A stretch of 64,000 bases of DNA from Liopterus haemorrhoidalis (lineage: Eukaryota > Arthropoda > Insecta > Coleoptera > Dytiscidae): NCBI GenBank assembly GCA_963971575.1, contig OZ020624.1:9634625-9698624 (forward strand), read 5' to 3'. Under the pieces are notes generated by a model. It was given only the letters and a program-made list of their open reading frames with translations. It did not search any database and had not been told where the DNA came from. Positions 45,790 through 57,978 of the stretch are shown here, one piece after another. A program made the translations under genes and the position numbers. Every line of letters begins with the position of its first letter. Positions within the stretch are counted from its first letter, which is position 1.

Positions 45790-48255
45790 GTAAGTCATTC
45801 TCTAACTGTACAATATTTATTTAAATGAAAAACTATTTAAGGAAATTGAATTGTTCTTTCTAATCTGTTTTATGAGTATGCAGTGTATGATTTGAGTAGA
45901 CAGATTCCATTTGCGATAGTTTAGTTAATGTTGGCAGAAATCCTTGTAATTCATTTAATAATTAGGTAGTGCGTTAGATTTATACAGGATGTTTTAAATA
46001 AGACGCTGTAAGTATGTTCCATTATGATTAAATACTCGGGATTCAATTTAGATTGGTTAGTTAATGTTAGATGGAATTATGGTATAACTATGTGTTGTTT
46101 AGAAATTATGGCGAGTAAACTAAAATGTTTAACGGTTTGCGTTAAATATTGTCCCTAAGGCTGTGCAGATAGCTGAGTCTGTTCATTCAGATGGATCAGT
46201 TATGCGCAAAACAACACGTCACAGGTCAATGGTGTAGATAAGTTTTATGAAAAATATTGAAATATAGGAGAGGTTAACTGAATTATTATTACTATCATTG
46301 TCATCATTTTGGATTTACAATCCATTTTGAATCCTACCATCCTATAATAGTTTTCTTTATTGACTCTTCTTTCAAGCAATCATATTCCGGATTCCACTCC
46401 CCGAATTTCTCAGATCTATCTCCACTTAAATCTCCAAATATTTTTAAGAGTCCCCAAGTTTAATGTCTTACCTCAGGCCTTACAAGACAATGAGCTGCCA
46501 ATGTAATACATCAATAGGTTCCCAGCACCTAGACGGCATATAGGGCAGAGAAGAAAAATTCTCTGTTTGTATATGAGTAAGGGATGATTGATGTTGTCAT
46601 CCTTCCTAGACCTACTTTCTTGTACATCTCTGTTAATGTGTTTTGGAATTTTTTCCATATTATTAACATACTATCCTATTTCTGTTGCCATAGTGAAGTT
46701 AAATATTATTACTCCATGTAACTTATAAAATTAACTTTTAGAAATGAATATAAACACCACTATCTGATCTCGCTGATCGAAAATTGCTAGGGAGAAATTT
46801 ACGTGTACTTTTCAATCAAATCTACTTTACCTTCTGTTCATTTTGAGTGAAAGAACTCTAATATTATTCATGTTATTAGGGCAATTAGAAAAAAGATACA
46901 TGGTTAAAATAAAATATTGTCACATAGGTAATCCTAGGTCAAGATTACGACATCTAGACATTGTGACGGTCAGCTGTCTGATTAAAAACTAATCGTCAGC
47001 GTCTGACGTATGTGGCCTGATTACGAAATGCAGACACTGCATTTTCGTAATGAGGGAATATTTGTCATGACGAATGAATATTAGAACTGGGTTAAACTTT
47101 CGTTACAAAAAGGCTGGATGAAACAGAATATGGAGGCAGTGGAACATAGCCAACTCCGACGTATTAGTCCACAAGGTGACGTACAAGACACTGACGCCAG
47201 ATTCTTGTATCGAGGGTGAAGCCAAGCAAGTATTTAATAAATTTGTTATGTTAAAACCAGGAGTTGTGTCTCAATCAAACCACTCACGTGACAATATTAA
47301 TAAAACGCATTTTGTTGTACAGTTATTTAGCAACAATTATACTAAAAAATAATCAATTTATAAGTCACTACGATTATATCATGGCTAAACTTAACTTGAA
47401 TTCTTCTTTATACTTCCATGTAGTCTCAGAACTGTTGGAGGAGAGCACCAGTATGGTATTTCGTAATATAGTATAGGAACTATGATTTCAACACAAATAT
47501 AAATAAATCAAGTGCATTGATAGAGAGTTTAGCATTGTGATTTTTTTAAAAATATTTGTACGAATCTATTTATTTTATAAGAAATAAATTATAACCGCAT
47601 TAATAGCCAAAAAAAAGCTCTAAAAATTAAACTAACTACCTTGAAAATGATGTGGACCATAGTATCATAATTTATTTTCATCTAAAACGAATCACGTTCT
47701 GCTATAAACTATTAGAAAAACGAAATAAACATGAAAATTTATTAGAAGCAATTAATTTTTAGTGTTTCCTCAATTATGAATCAGATTACATAACTTTCCA
47801 AGCTCCTCCAATATGTCTATACTATTTTACATCATCATTCTAATTTTCCATGGCTTTTAAACATTCAGTATCTTCAAAACACAACTCGATGCCAGTTTAA
47901 ACTTGCTCTCTATATTATTTCCCTACCTATAATCTTCAAGTGCTCTAACCACCACTCATAATACACTCTTACGTCTGATACTTCCTCATTCTTGGAAGCA
48001 CAGAAGCGCTAGGTATCACACTTGGAACTAATAAATGCTAATTGACGACTGATTATCCTAAAATGATTGCTCTGAATTAAATTGATGATCTATTTGTTCA
48101 AATGATGGTTTCACTGCGGTTGGTATTATTTTTTAGTTTAATATAACGGATCGTTAGCGATTGTTCTTTTACTAGACTAACGGTGAAATATTTTTAACCA
48201 ATAAAAATGTATTAATTCTTATTGGTAACGGATCATGGACGTAATGTGTTACATA
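45790..48255. other. Non-coding stretch, probably intron
   Basis: No further exon is recognised. ATACAGGATGTTTTAAATAA near 45990 looks like a single mariner-type terminus. An inverted repeat ATTACGAAATGCAG/CTGCATTTTCGTAAT lies at about 47023-47053. Confidence 0.3.
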
Positions 48256-48350
48256 TATAGCTTATTCTATAAGCCTTACCATAGTCTGTTTTTTAATTCC
48301 GAAGAGTAAATTCAAAATCTAACCGAAGATCTACAAGTATTTATGTACAG

Positions 48351-49244
48351 CAGTGGTCCCCAAAGTGACATCGATATGACATTGTTAAGGGTCGATTCTG
48401 GCTCGGGAGTCGATGGAAAAAAGTTAAAAACTACTAGTATAATAACTACACAATTATATATAAATATAAGTGAAGTTAAATTAGATTTATTTAGATCTTC
48501 ATTGTTACGAAGAGATTGACAGTATTTTTCGAATTTGAGACAATGTTGATGACAAGATGAACACTTGGAAATATACACAAAGCATCTTGAAAAATTGAGC
48601 ATGGATTTTAAATTACGTTTTGAGGATTCAGAGAAAATGCACATTCCAGATTGGATTATCGCGCCCTTTTCTACAGATGTTGAAAACATCGAAAGTACGA
48701 TACAAGATGAACTTATTGAATTGTCGGTTGATCTTGAAGCTAAAACGCTTTTTAAAAATGTTACATTAAGCTATTTTTGGACAAATGTAAATGTTAAACA
48801 GAAATATCCAAAATTTTCGGAAATGGTAGTTTACTTTTTGCTAGCATTTCCAAACTCGTTGAGGCTGGTTTTAGCCATGTTAATTCCATCCTGGCAAAAC
48901 AGACAAACAAGTTAGTAGAATTCCGTGGCGGTTTAAGGCTGAAATTAAATCATTCTGAACCCGACATTGCTAATCTTGCAAAGAGTCACCAACCACAACC
49001 GTCACATTGACAATGACAATGACAGTAAATTTTATTTAATAATATAATTGTATTGCATCTGATTAGATATAATTATATTTGATAAATGTAATATAAATAA
49101 AACACTGTACAATAAACAATATTAGAAATTACATCGTATTTTTTGCTTGTTCTATTATAATAACAAAATTGTAAAACAGAGGGGGTCGATAAGAAGTCGA
49201 GAAACTCTTCTGGGGGTCGATGGTCAAAAAAGTGGGAACTCCTG
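48351..49244 (+). mobile_element. hAT element with perfect 8-bp duplication
   Basis: The termini CAGTGGTCCCCAAA and, reversed, CAGGAGTTCCCACT are flanked by ATGTACAG on both sides (48343-48350 and 49245-49252). Near each end are GGGTCGAT blocks. It is 894 bp, so it is an internal-deletion derivative that kept the 3' end of the transposase gene. The same family supplies the disrupted copy at 31849. Confidence 0.9.
48565..49010 (+). pseudogene. hAT transposase C-terminus with frameshift
   Basis: The first frame (48565-48860) includes HLEKLSMDFKLRFEDSEKMH, IPDWIIAPFSTDVENIE, IELSVDLEAKTLF and FWTNVNVKQKYPKF, the pattern of ZBED5/FAM200-like hAT transposases. Near 48860 the frame shifts, and the C-terminal motif continues as EAGFSHVNSILAKQTNKL and RGGLRLKLNHSEPDIANLAK to a stop after QPSH (49007). 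The conserved dimerisation region is thus present but out of frame. The N-terminal BED finger and most of the catalytic core are deleted. Confidence 0.85.
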
Positions 49245-49667
49245 ATGTACAGGGTACTTAGCAAGACCTGACAATGAATAGATCAAGATGGAGGAGTTAT
49301 GTGAATGAGGCCAAAAGTCAACCTGACTGATAGTGCCCAAAGAAGAAGAAATGCAAAAGGAAGATTTACATTAGAACATTTTAAGAAGCATTAGTGTTTA
49401 CAAACTAAAGATAACATTCCCGCAAGTATTAAATTTAAAAAACTGAAAACCAGTCGAGTGATTAAATTATCTGACATTTTGACAGAATTTTGAAATTGAC
49501 AGTTTGAACATAGATAAAGAAGGAAATAGATGCGAAACTGCCGTTATATTTTTTTAAACCAAATTAGCGCTGTAGTTGTTGGGTTATTAAACTAAAATTG
49601 GTAGAGGAGGAAAGGGTTGGGTTTTCGCGGGTATTTCAAATGCTTCAGTGGATATAGTTGTAAGCAT

Positions 49668-49735
49668 AATTAAATGTTATTATTAAATGAAACAATTGTT
49701 ATGATTTAATAATAACATTTAATTATGTTTACAAT
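49668..49735. repeat. AT-rich inverted repeat
   Basis: The arms AGCATAATTAAATGTTATTA and TAATAACATTTAATTATGTT pair around AATGAAACAATTGTTATGAT, giving a stable hairpin. It lies about 100 bp downstream (on the minus strand) of the THAP-like frame. Confidence 0.6.
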
Positions 49736-49831
49736 TAAGAACAAACAGTTAGGAATTATACAGAAACAGAAAAACAATAACTAGCAGAAATAATTATTTA
49801 TTAAGTAGACTAACATATAACATAATATTTA

Positions 49832-50005
49832 CTAATACTTAATATTTATGGACACTTCCATGGACAAGCAATCCAATTTTGGATTTCCAATATTCCTCAT
49901 CCACGTTTTATACAATTCTGGAGCCACACGTGTCTTCGGGTTTGGAAAGCGATATCTTGTAGGTTCACTACTATCACACCCTAAAACAAAGCATTTAACA
50001 CCCAT
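49832..50005 (-). CDS. THAP-domain N-terminal fragment
   Basis: The 57-residue minus-strand frame begins MGVKCFVLGCDSSEPTRYRF and continues PNPKTRVAPELYKTWMRNIG, then NPKLDCLSME. The C-x4-C pair, the RFP motif and the invariant-type Trp in TWMRNIGNP are those of the THAP zinc-dependent DNA-binding domain (C2CH). The second Cys-His pair is missing because the frame ends early, either by decay or because an exon boundary lies here. THAP domains occur in host regulators and in P-element transposases. The short form in a repeat-rich setting makes a P-type remnant as likely as a host gene. Confidence 0.5.
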   Translation of the reverse strand: MGVKCFVLGCDSSEPTRYRFPNPKTRVAPELYKTWMRNIGNPKLDCLSMEVSINIKY

Positions 50006-50261
50006 TTTCCGTATTAAACAATGAAATTACAAAATTACAGAAGACGATTTTGACACTAATTACAGATTTTGACGCTAATGACAGAAGCCGTAACAGGCAA
50101 CATTTCGTCATGCATGTAGCTATAGCGACTGGCAGCGACTGGCGCGTTATTCGTGTTGGGTTATGGAACGTAATATGGTTTTCGTTTTGTCATTAGAGTT
50201 TCACCCCCCTGAGTTTGAAGTAATTTGCTGTATGTTAAAACGATTTGCTAGTAGCCAATCA

Positions 50262-50400
50262 CAGTTGAGCTTTCTGGTATAAAAGTATTTTTGAATCGCT
50301 CCTTCGAATTAAAAAACAGAGTATAGTAAGAGTAAATATCCATCTTTGTTGTGCGCCGAAAATTATAACTAACTAATAAGCTAGAAAAGTTTAGCTAGAG
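50262..50400 (+). repeat. Retroposon 3'-tail fragment beside a TATA-like box
   Basis: GGTATAAAAGTATT at 50275 is a good TATA match. About 70 bp on, TTGTTGTGCGCCGAAAATTA with TAACTAACTAA (50345-50375) repeats the tail seen at 6962 and 20572. The two may be unrelated. Confidence 0.4.
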
Positions 50401-50404
50401 GTTT

Positions 50405-51440
50405 TAGTTTTTAATTATTATTAATTATAAATTATAGCAATTTTTTTAATGCTATGCTATATCATATATTAGATTATCAAATGTTGTTGCTATTGGCGCC
50501 ATTAAATGTTCACTGTTATCCCATTAATATGACTGTGTAACAAAACATTTTGGCTCATAGTGAGTTTATAATGGAAACAAAGTAAATCAATTAAGTGTTG
50601 CCAATTGACGTTCATAATTGTAAGTATACGGAGACATTATATATTAGTCGCAGTCGCAGATGAAATCTATTAAGTTTATAAATAAAGAGGTGTCTTTGTC
50701 GGTGTCTAACTAGTGATTTTATGATCTTTTATTCTCAAGAATGTCCGTAATACGTCCACGTCTAACGAAGAACCTGAACATGGATACATTGGATGCGAAT
50801 AACATAAATAAAGTTAATTCGTTCAAGCAATAGAACATGAACGGCCTCCTATGGTTTTTAAGTCGGCCAACAGTATTACAACAGATTAATGTGGAACTAG
50901 TGGATAAACATTTATTTTATTACATTTTGCAATAACTTGAATAACATTTTATATAAATTGATTTGCAAAAGGTCGGATATGTATTGATGGAAATCGCAAA
51001 ACAATGCACTATTTTATTGATTCTAAATGCCTATATATTTATTATGCGAGACGGATTGTAATAAAATATTGATGACGGAGCTCAAAAATAGTAATGGATA
51101 AACTAAATATCTCATTATCAGTAGAAAATCATAAAAAAAACTGCTTAAGAGCTAATGGTTACACCATTGAGAGAGTTTTTATCTTTTAATACCTGGATAC
51201 CATGGTAAATCAAGTAAATCTGTTTCAAAAATAATTTTTAAAACAGAGCTCAAGCTGATAATTCTTACTTTGCATTCGAACTTCTTTTCAACAAAAATAA
51301 TTTTCTAGAAACGCCAGAAAAGGGCTTCCGTAATTTAGTTTTATGACAGTACTTGTCATATTTATGTATGGCTCGGAAACATGACCCGTAATAAAACGAG
51401 ATAAAAACCTTATAGTTTTGAAAATATAATATTGCACATA
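50405..51440. other. Non-coding stretch
   Basis: No feature is supported here. Confidence 0.3.
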
Positions 51441-51444
51441 ATTT

Positions 51445-51500
51445 TTGGTCCCATCCGTTAATGGCAAATGAAGAAGCCAGAAGAATAAAGATGGTATAAT
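51445..51500 (+). pseudogene. LINE fragment (GPI-NGKW motif)
   Basis: TTTTTGGTCCCATCCGTTAA with TGGCAAATGAAGAAGCC matches the FGPIQINGKW segment preserved at 59525-59590. Similar scraps occur at 53670-53700 (minus) and 57845-57885 (plus). Confidence 0.4.
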
Positions 51501-51545
51501 ATGATCGAAAAAAAATGGTGCCTAGAATGCCATGTAATTCATTTT

Positions 51546-52250
51546 TACCGACCGCCAACATATATAAGGGAGGTATTGTGATCATACCAATTTTGACGTT
51601 TCGAGATTTCGATGGATCTCCACGAATTGAGGTCCCTACATAACGTTTTGACTATTTTTAGCATGATATCTGTCGGTCTATCTGTCCGTCCGTCTGTCTG
51701 TCTCTCCGTCCGTCTGTCTGTCCGTCTGTTCGTCTGTCCGTCTGTCCATCTGTCCGTCTGTCTGTGTACACGTGCAGAACAAATTCGGCTAAAAGCATTT
51801 TTATGAAACTTCATATTTAAGCTTCTGCCATCAATGGCACAAGTTGATCAACTTTTGGTAAAAATTGGTTGACTAAAAATGGGAGTTTACTCGTGTAAAT
51901 TTTAAGATTTTTGCAAATATTTCACAACAGAAAAATATCTCGAAAAAATTTATTAAACAAAAGTTGCTATAAAAGCAATAACTAATAACTTTTATATATG
52001 TTATATATAATATATATTTATAATAATTTCGGTAAAATTTTTCGAAATTTTTTCCAAGTCTCAATTTTTTCATACTTATATGTAACGTTTCCATGGTCAT
52101 GATAAACAATATCTCTGTTAGAAAATATTACGTCAAGTTATTTCTACTCTGCTGCTAGAATGTAATTTATATAAGTACTTTATGATGGCGGTCGGTCCTG
52201 TGGTGGCCAAAGCTGATTTTTAAAAATATTATGTTGGCAGTATCACTATT
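51546..52250 (-). repeat. 12-bp-satellite element, copy 1 (inverted)
   Basis: It starts ACCGACCGCCAACATATATA and ends GGCGGTCGGTCCTGTGGTGG with CCAAAGCTGATTTTT, the reverse of the copies at 53787, 57979 and 59957. The element edges carry inverted ACCGACCGCCA motifs. The simple array at about 51677-51765 consists of irregular CCGTCTGTCTGT units, about 90 bp. Open frames through the array are artefacts. Confidence 0.75.
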
Positions 52251-52309
52251 TTGCATCATTTTATTGGACACTGATATTTAATATCTTATAAGACATTTTT
52301 AATAAATAT

Positions 52310-52440
52310 ATTTGTAAAAAATGTGCATTACTCAGAATATATTCAAAATTTTAGATTAACCTTCCTGGGTTATAATATGTGGGACAAGTTTCTAGAGGTG
52401 CAGAAGTTTCACTATATATATATATATATATTTTTACATT
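52310..52440. repeat. Fragment of composite repeat with AT run
   Basis: AATGTGCATTACTCAGAATA and CCTGGGTTATAATATGTGGGACAAGTTTCTAG align with blocks of the family at 24070 and 29540. An (AT)n run follows at 52412-52431. Confidence 0.45.
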
Positions 52441-52477
52441 GTTAATTTTGATGAAATGATAAAAAAAACAGCAGTGT

Positions 52478-52553
52478 TCTGGCTGGAATCGAACTCGAGC
52501 CACTTGTTAGTGTAACAGAGTTGCTACTCCTTTGCTGCTGATACAGGCAACCC
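52478..52553 (-). repeat. tRNA-like SINE module, minus orientation
   Basis: On the minus strand a box A-like TCAGCAGCAAAGGAGTAGC (52523-52541) is followed by box B-like GAGTTCGATTCC (52485-52496). It is too irregular to be a working tRNA. Confidence 0.55.
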
Positions 52554-52559
52554 TGAATT

Positions 52560-53110
52560 AATTGAGTTATTTCATACTATCTCTGTAACACATTTATGTA
52601 AATAATAGCTCCGTTATTGAGATCACCTTTTAATAATTTCTATAATTGATAATTTCATTATAATTGAGCAATTTGGTCTGAATACAAATAGACATGGTAA
52701 AAGGTTAAGTGTGCAGCCTAATATTTTAGTTTGTGTAGTCGTCACATTTCAGAAAAATCTAGATAAAAATTATTCCCACAAAACATAGCTACACGCAAAC
52801 TTAATATTATAAGTTTTATGTTATATCTTTGTCCTAAGCAAGTACTGTTACTACAAGAATTTGGAATGTAAACAGATTGACAGTTTGATAAACAGCAATG
52901 TCTCTGCGTGTATGAAATTCATTAAAATGGAGAAATTTCTCAAAATTTAACTTATGCATACATAATACAGAAAATTAAGAACTAAACAATTTATCTTTCT
53001 CTGCTTGTGGTTAGTCAGGTTGAGTTCTTGCCTCGCTCACTCAAATCCTGCATTTTGCTGTGCCTCTTCTGTATTTACAGGTACATTGTATACAAATACT
53101 ACTAGCTACA
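52560..53110. other. Non-coding stretch
   Basis: Nothing is recognised here. Confidence 0.3.
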
Positions 53111-53118
53111 TGTTAGCT

Positions 53119-53505
53119 TAGGGTGACCATTCGTCCCGCATTCTAACATTTTGTCCCGCAAAAGTCCCGCATTTTAACATTTTGTAACTTGTATTGAGGA
53201 AATGGGGACTTTTTTTTTTGCTCTTCCCTTGGATTTGGGAGGTGAGGACCTTTTTTTTTGCTCTTCACTTGGATTTGGGAGAAGAGGACCTTTTTTTTGC
53301 TCTTGACCTGAATTTGGGAGGTGAGGACCTTTTTTTTTGCTCTTCATTTGTATTTGGAAGGTGAAGACCTTTTTTTCTTTTGCTCTTCACTTAGATTTGG
53401 GAGAAGAGGAACTTTTTTTTTTTTGCTCTTCACTTGGGTTTGGGAAATGAGGACCTTTTTTTTTGCTCCGTCCCGCATTGCTTTCTTAAGAAAATGGTCA
53501 CCCTA
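53119..53505. mobile_element. hAT MITE carrying a minisatellite, second well-preserved copy
   Basis: The termini TAGGGTGACCATT and its exact complement are flanked by identical TGTTAGCT octamers (53111-53118 and 53506-53513). Inside, about six units of GAGGACCTTTTTTTTTGCTC and TTCACTTGGATTTGGGAG type lie between GTCCCGCATT blocks, in opposite orientation to 30655-31058. Unit number, T-run length and point changes differ between the copies, so the array has evolved since the copies separated. No gene is present. Confidence 0.9.
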
Positions 53506-53786
53506 TGTTAGCTGATATCTCCACTTATCAACAAATATTCAGCTTTTTCTCCCAAATTTATATATTATTACTGTATCACTGTAATCATTTGATTCTTATG
53601 TGATGGTTGGCTTCGAGTACAACGTTAGGATATTATATATCATTCTTGCAGATCCTCCACTTATTATTGACTTGATGGGACCAAAGATGCGACAATTTTT
53701 AAGAGGTACCTGACTAGCAAAAAAAGGATATCCAAAAAACCAGATGTGCAAAAAAGAAGGATTTCGAAAAACCTGACCTGCAAAAA

Positions 53787-54513
53787 AAAAATCAGCTGTG
53801 GCCACCACAGGACCGACCGCCATCATAAAGTACTTATATAAATTACATTCTAGCAGCAGAGTAGAAATAACTTGACCTAATATTTTATAAACAGAGATAT
53901 TATTTATCATGACCATGGAAACGTTACATATAAATATGAAAAAATTGAAAATTGGAATTGAGCAGAAATTATTCGAAATTTTTCATTTTATCAAAAAACG
54001 TCTCAAATAAAAGTTATTAGTTATTTCGTTTATAGCAACTTTTGTTTAATAAATTTGTTCGAGATATTTTTCTGTTGTGAAATATTCGCAATAATCTTAA
54101 AATCGACACGAGTAAACTCCCATTTTTAGTCAACCGGTTTTTACCAAAAGTTGATCAACTCGTACCATTGATAGCAGAAGCTTAAATATGAAGTTTCATA
54201 AAAATCCTTTCAGTCAAATTTGCTCTGCACGTGTACACAGACAGACGGACAGACAGATGGACAGACAGACGGACGGACAGACGGACAGACAGACGGACGG
54301 ACAGACAGACGGACAGACAGACGGACAGACAGACGGACAGACAGACGGACAGACAGACGGACAGACAGACGCACAGACAGACCGACACAGATCATGCTAA
54401 AAATAGTCAAAACGTTATGTAGGGACCTCAATTCGTGGAGATCCATCGAAATCTCGAAACGTCAATATTGGTATGATCACAATAGCTCCCTTATATATGT
54501 TGGCGGTCGGTAA
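53787..54513 (+). repeat. 12-bp-satellite element, copy 2
   Basis: It runs from ATCAGCTGTGGCCACCACAG to TTGGCGGTCGGTAAAA. The array at about 54236-54393 mixes GGACAGACAGAC and GGACGGACAGAC units (about 155 bp). The flanks ATATGAAGTTTCATAAAAAT and TGCTAAAAATAGTCAAAACG, with AATTCGTGGAGATCCATCGA, are shared by all copies. Confidence 0.8.
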
Positions 54514-54515
54514 AA

Positions 54516-54960
54516 AAGAAGAATTTCGAGGTCCCTGGTGAGCAAATAAAAAAAAATATCTGCAAATATAAAATAAGAATCCGCGAACCACCGAAATTCT
54601 TTGGCGACCCAACTTTGGGTCGTGGAACTGCTATAGGATGTTGTCGATCTCATCCAATAAATTTCTGCTTCAGAATTCTGATCAGAACTATCGACACTTG
54701 TATAACATGTCGTACGTCTATAAAAATTCTTTGCATCATAAGTTATTGTTTGTTGCATTTATTGATTGGATACTGATTAGATGAAATGGCTGTATGCCAA
54801 AATATGTCATGATATAAACTTTGAATATTAAAATTGAAATTTTACTTTCGTTTGCCATTGGTAATCATAATGCCATGGAAAATATTTTTATAGCATTAAA
54901 CAAAATACAACATTTTGGTTGGCCAATATGATCACATAACTAATGAAATTTATTTTTGTT
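54516..54960. other. Non-coding stretch
   Basis: No feature is recognised before the weak candidate exon at 54965. Confidence 0.3.
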
Positions 54961-54964
54961 GCAG

Positions 54965-55005
54965 GTATGATGATGACAACCATTTAATAGAAATTAATTG
55001 GGTTG
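54965..55005 (+). CDS. Weak candidate exon
   Basis: A 41-nt segment lies between TTTATTTTTGTTGCAG and a donor GTAAGA. Its only open frame reads YDDDNHLIEINWV and needs two bases from an upstream exon. Neither open frame of the exon at 45684 leaves two bases, so it cannot follow directly. It would need an unseen exon in between or belong to something else. Confidence 0.2.
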
Positions 55006-55009
55006 GTAA

Positions 55010-55875
55010 GAATTCTGCATACTATTGTAAAAAATTGTATCTATGTGTATCTATTGAAAAGTATTTCTTACTCACTTTGCGTACAAAACGAATATTAATT
55101 AAAGTACAAACAAAACCCGCGAGAGAGTTATTACTCCTTTGCGGCACTTAATTTGCACTTTACGATTTCATGAAAAATGTGCAATCAATTTCGCAATTAG
55201 ATCCACGTAATTCCACGAAATCAATAGAAAGGAAATAGCCAATCAAAACCACTATAAACAACACAAGAATTATTGGTTTTAAGTATTGTTATAAAAAATA
55301 GGAAAGATATAATTATTGAGTGGTAATATTATTCCAAGTTAATAATAACATTCTTTAAATAAATGTAACGAGCTACTATATTGAGGTTAAGCAAATAACG
55401 ATAAATTAACAAGTTCTTCAAATATCTGGTTTGTATCAAGAAAGTATAACTAGAAAGTCCTGTTAGGTCTAAAATTATCTCTAGACACATTACCCCTTAT
55501 CAGTTGATATTACAGTGTAAGATGCAAAGCAAAGGCAGTCAACGTGGAAAATGTACCTGCTCCATTCACACAGCGATGTTATCGCAGAGAAATTACTGTT
55601 TTGGGTCACTTCCCATGTAGATGCAGCCAGATACCTGCAAATCAATAAGCCATTTCCAATGAACGATTCAAAAATTCATTCGTGCTGCGCCAATTGCCTT
55701 TCACCATAAGATTGTGCGTTAAATATTGGAGTTCCTAGGAAGATCTATCTTCTATCAATGTGATTTATTGATTTCATACACATAATATTTACACAATTAA
55801 TACTTGAAAATGTTAATATTACTTTCATCATTTCTGATTGTAATTGACATCTGAATATTTTAGAAATATTATGCG
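55010..55875. other. Non-coding stretch
   Basis: No feature is supported. A cysteine-containing plus frame at about 55517-55620 has no motif or donor site. Confidence 0.3.
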
Positions 55876-55927
55876 ACCATTTTTAGGGTTTTGTAGGTAT
55901 GACCAAAAAACCCTTATACCGTCATTT

Positions 55928-56185
<258 letters not shown>

Positions 56186-56664
56186 TCGGTAAAAATTGTA
56201 GCCAAACGGCTAAACCTAGAGAGTTGAAATTTGGCATGCTTATACAACTCTTTGACCCGCACATAGGAAAAATACTAAAACATCTAAAAAACATATCCCC
56301 CTAAAAATATAAACAAAAATGTGCTCATCGAAAACAAAAATATTTTTTTTAAATTCTGATTAGGGTATCAAATGAAAGCCCTTAGTACGTGGATTAACGA
56401 TCAAAGTTTTATTTTTGCAAAATAAATTATTTTGATGCGATTTTTGCCAAAATTGTGCAAAAAATATTTTGTCCCACACCCTGTAACCCAGGTAGTTTAA
56501 ACTAAAAATCTGAAAAAATTCTAAGTAATGTACATTGGTGTGAACCGGAATTGTACAACAGGAACTTTTGATCGGATTATGTTTTTGGAAAAAAACGCAT
56601 TTTTTTGTCATTTTTGGCTAATAATGTACACAAGTTATAGCTTTGTAACACGCTACACTGGAAC

Positions 56665-56745
56665 GGGTATGCTGGTGTAGTGGTTTTTGACGCTTGTTTT
56701 TCACCCAAGTAACTCGATCCGAAAGGGATCGAACCCTACGAGAAG
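56665..56745 (+). repeat. tRNA-like module inside the composite repeat
   Basis: Box A-like TGGTGTAGTGG (56673-56683) and box B-like GGGATCGAACCC (56725-56736) are correctly ordered and spaced. It occupies the same place in the element as the tRNA-like module of copy 1 (23870-23950, minus), but the two sequences differ clearly. Confidence 0.55.
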
Positions 56746-57194
56746 AGACAATATATTATTTGTTTTTTTTTTTTTTATATTGTTTAAATTAATTTTTCAA
56801 AATTCTAGTTATATTTTGGCAAATGTTGCATTTAATTTTTAAAAGCGTAATTTTAATAACCAGTGGAAATTGTTTAAATTATAATTTAATTCTGTTTCAA
56901 TGTACACGAAATCAGAGGGGCGGAACTTATAACAACCAATGGAAGCCATAGGCGCAATTTTTAAAATTCTTAATGAACCTTGCTATATAAAAAAAAATAC
57001 TGTACATATTTAGAAAACTAAATAATGGTATTAGGCTAAAACTAAATAATAGTATTGGTTCGAATTAAAATTAACAAAAAAAAAAAAAAATAATATAAAA
57101 TTTGTTTTCGCATCCAAAATAATCATCATTCACTTACTAAATAACTGTAAAACCCTGAAATGTGTGAAAATTCACACTTCACATCAGTTTTTTA

Positions 57195-57975
57195 TAAAAC
57201 GCACTGTATTCTTGCAAATAAAGATTAAAAGTTTTTTTTTTATGCTAATGAGCATAATGAGCTAATGAGCGGGCGTTATGGATTCATTACGCCCGGTTGT
57301 TATGATTATGTTTAAATATCTCGTATCCAAAGAATTATAAGCTAATAACAGCGAAGTGAAAAATAAAATATTTTATATTCTAGAAATACGTTAAGCGTTA
57401 TACTGGGCTTACTGTAGTTCGAGTTCCGTAGCAATTCAAATATTCTTAGAATATATTATTTTTTAATTTAAAATACTAATGCCAAAGAAGTTAGGTAACA
57501 AGCACATTAATTTTAAATCATCTCTACCGGCGTTAGATGGTATGTTGCAAAGAATATATACAAAAACTTATACAAAAAAATATCATCAGTGTGGAAAGAT
57601 GGTTATGAGCAAAAAACTCGCTAATGTGTTGTGAATAGACAGCTCGTTGTCAGACCTACATCAACACGAGGATATTGTAATATTTAATAAAATATCTGAC
57701 TTTTGAAAATCATCACATCCTGACTGGTTAATATTATTTAAATTGTTCTAAATAAACTATGTACTGATTAATTTAAGTGTAACAATTTACAACATAACCA
57801 ACGAGAGGTCGACAATGTCCCAGATTTTGAAAATAAAGTAATACGCTTATTCTTTGGTCCCATCCAAATCAACAGTAAAAACTATAATGCCAATATATCC
57901 AATCGCTGGACTTGAAGTCGTGTATCAGACAAAAAATGAGAGGCTTTACGGTAAATGAGGCAATTGATAAGGATA
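57195..57975. other. Non-coding stretch with small hairpins
   Basis: TTATGCTAATGAGCATAA (57240-57257) and CGGGCGTTATGGATTCATTACGCCCG (57269-57294) are short inverted repeats. A LINE scrap (TTTGGTCCCATCCAAATCAA) lies at 57853-57872. Confidence 0.4.
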
Positions 57976-57978
57976 AAA

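Larger units (their letters stand above)
48260..49345 (+). pseudogene. LINE tail fragment split by a hAT insertion
   Basis: 48300-48350 carries CCGAAGATCTACAAGTATTT and 49253-49345 carries GATCAAGATGGAGGAGTTATG. The latter translates as RSRWRSYVNEAKSQPD then stop, the C-terminal end of a non-LTR polyprotein, followed by GTGCCCAAAGAAGAAGAAA. The same tail is seen at 60820-60860 and 62090-62145. The hAT element 48351-49244 sits in the middle, bracketed by its duplication. Confidence 0.65.

Noticed and set aside
45990..46012. Exon between ATACAG and GTAAGT
   Set aside because: The 20-nt segment matches a mariner-type terminus (ACAGGATGTTTTAAATAA) better than coding sequence.
55517..55625. Cysteine-containing plus frame after a TTACAG site
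   Set aside because: It ends in a stop with no donor, no family match, and the phase cannot be tested.
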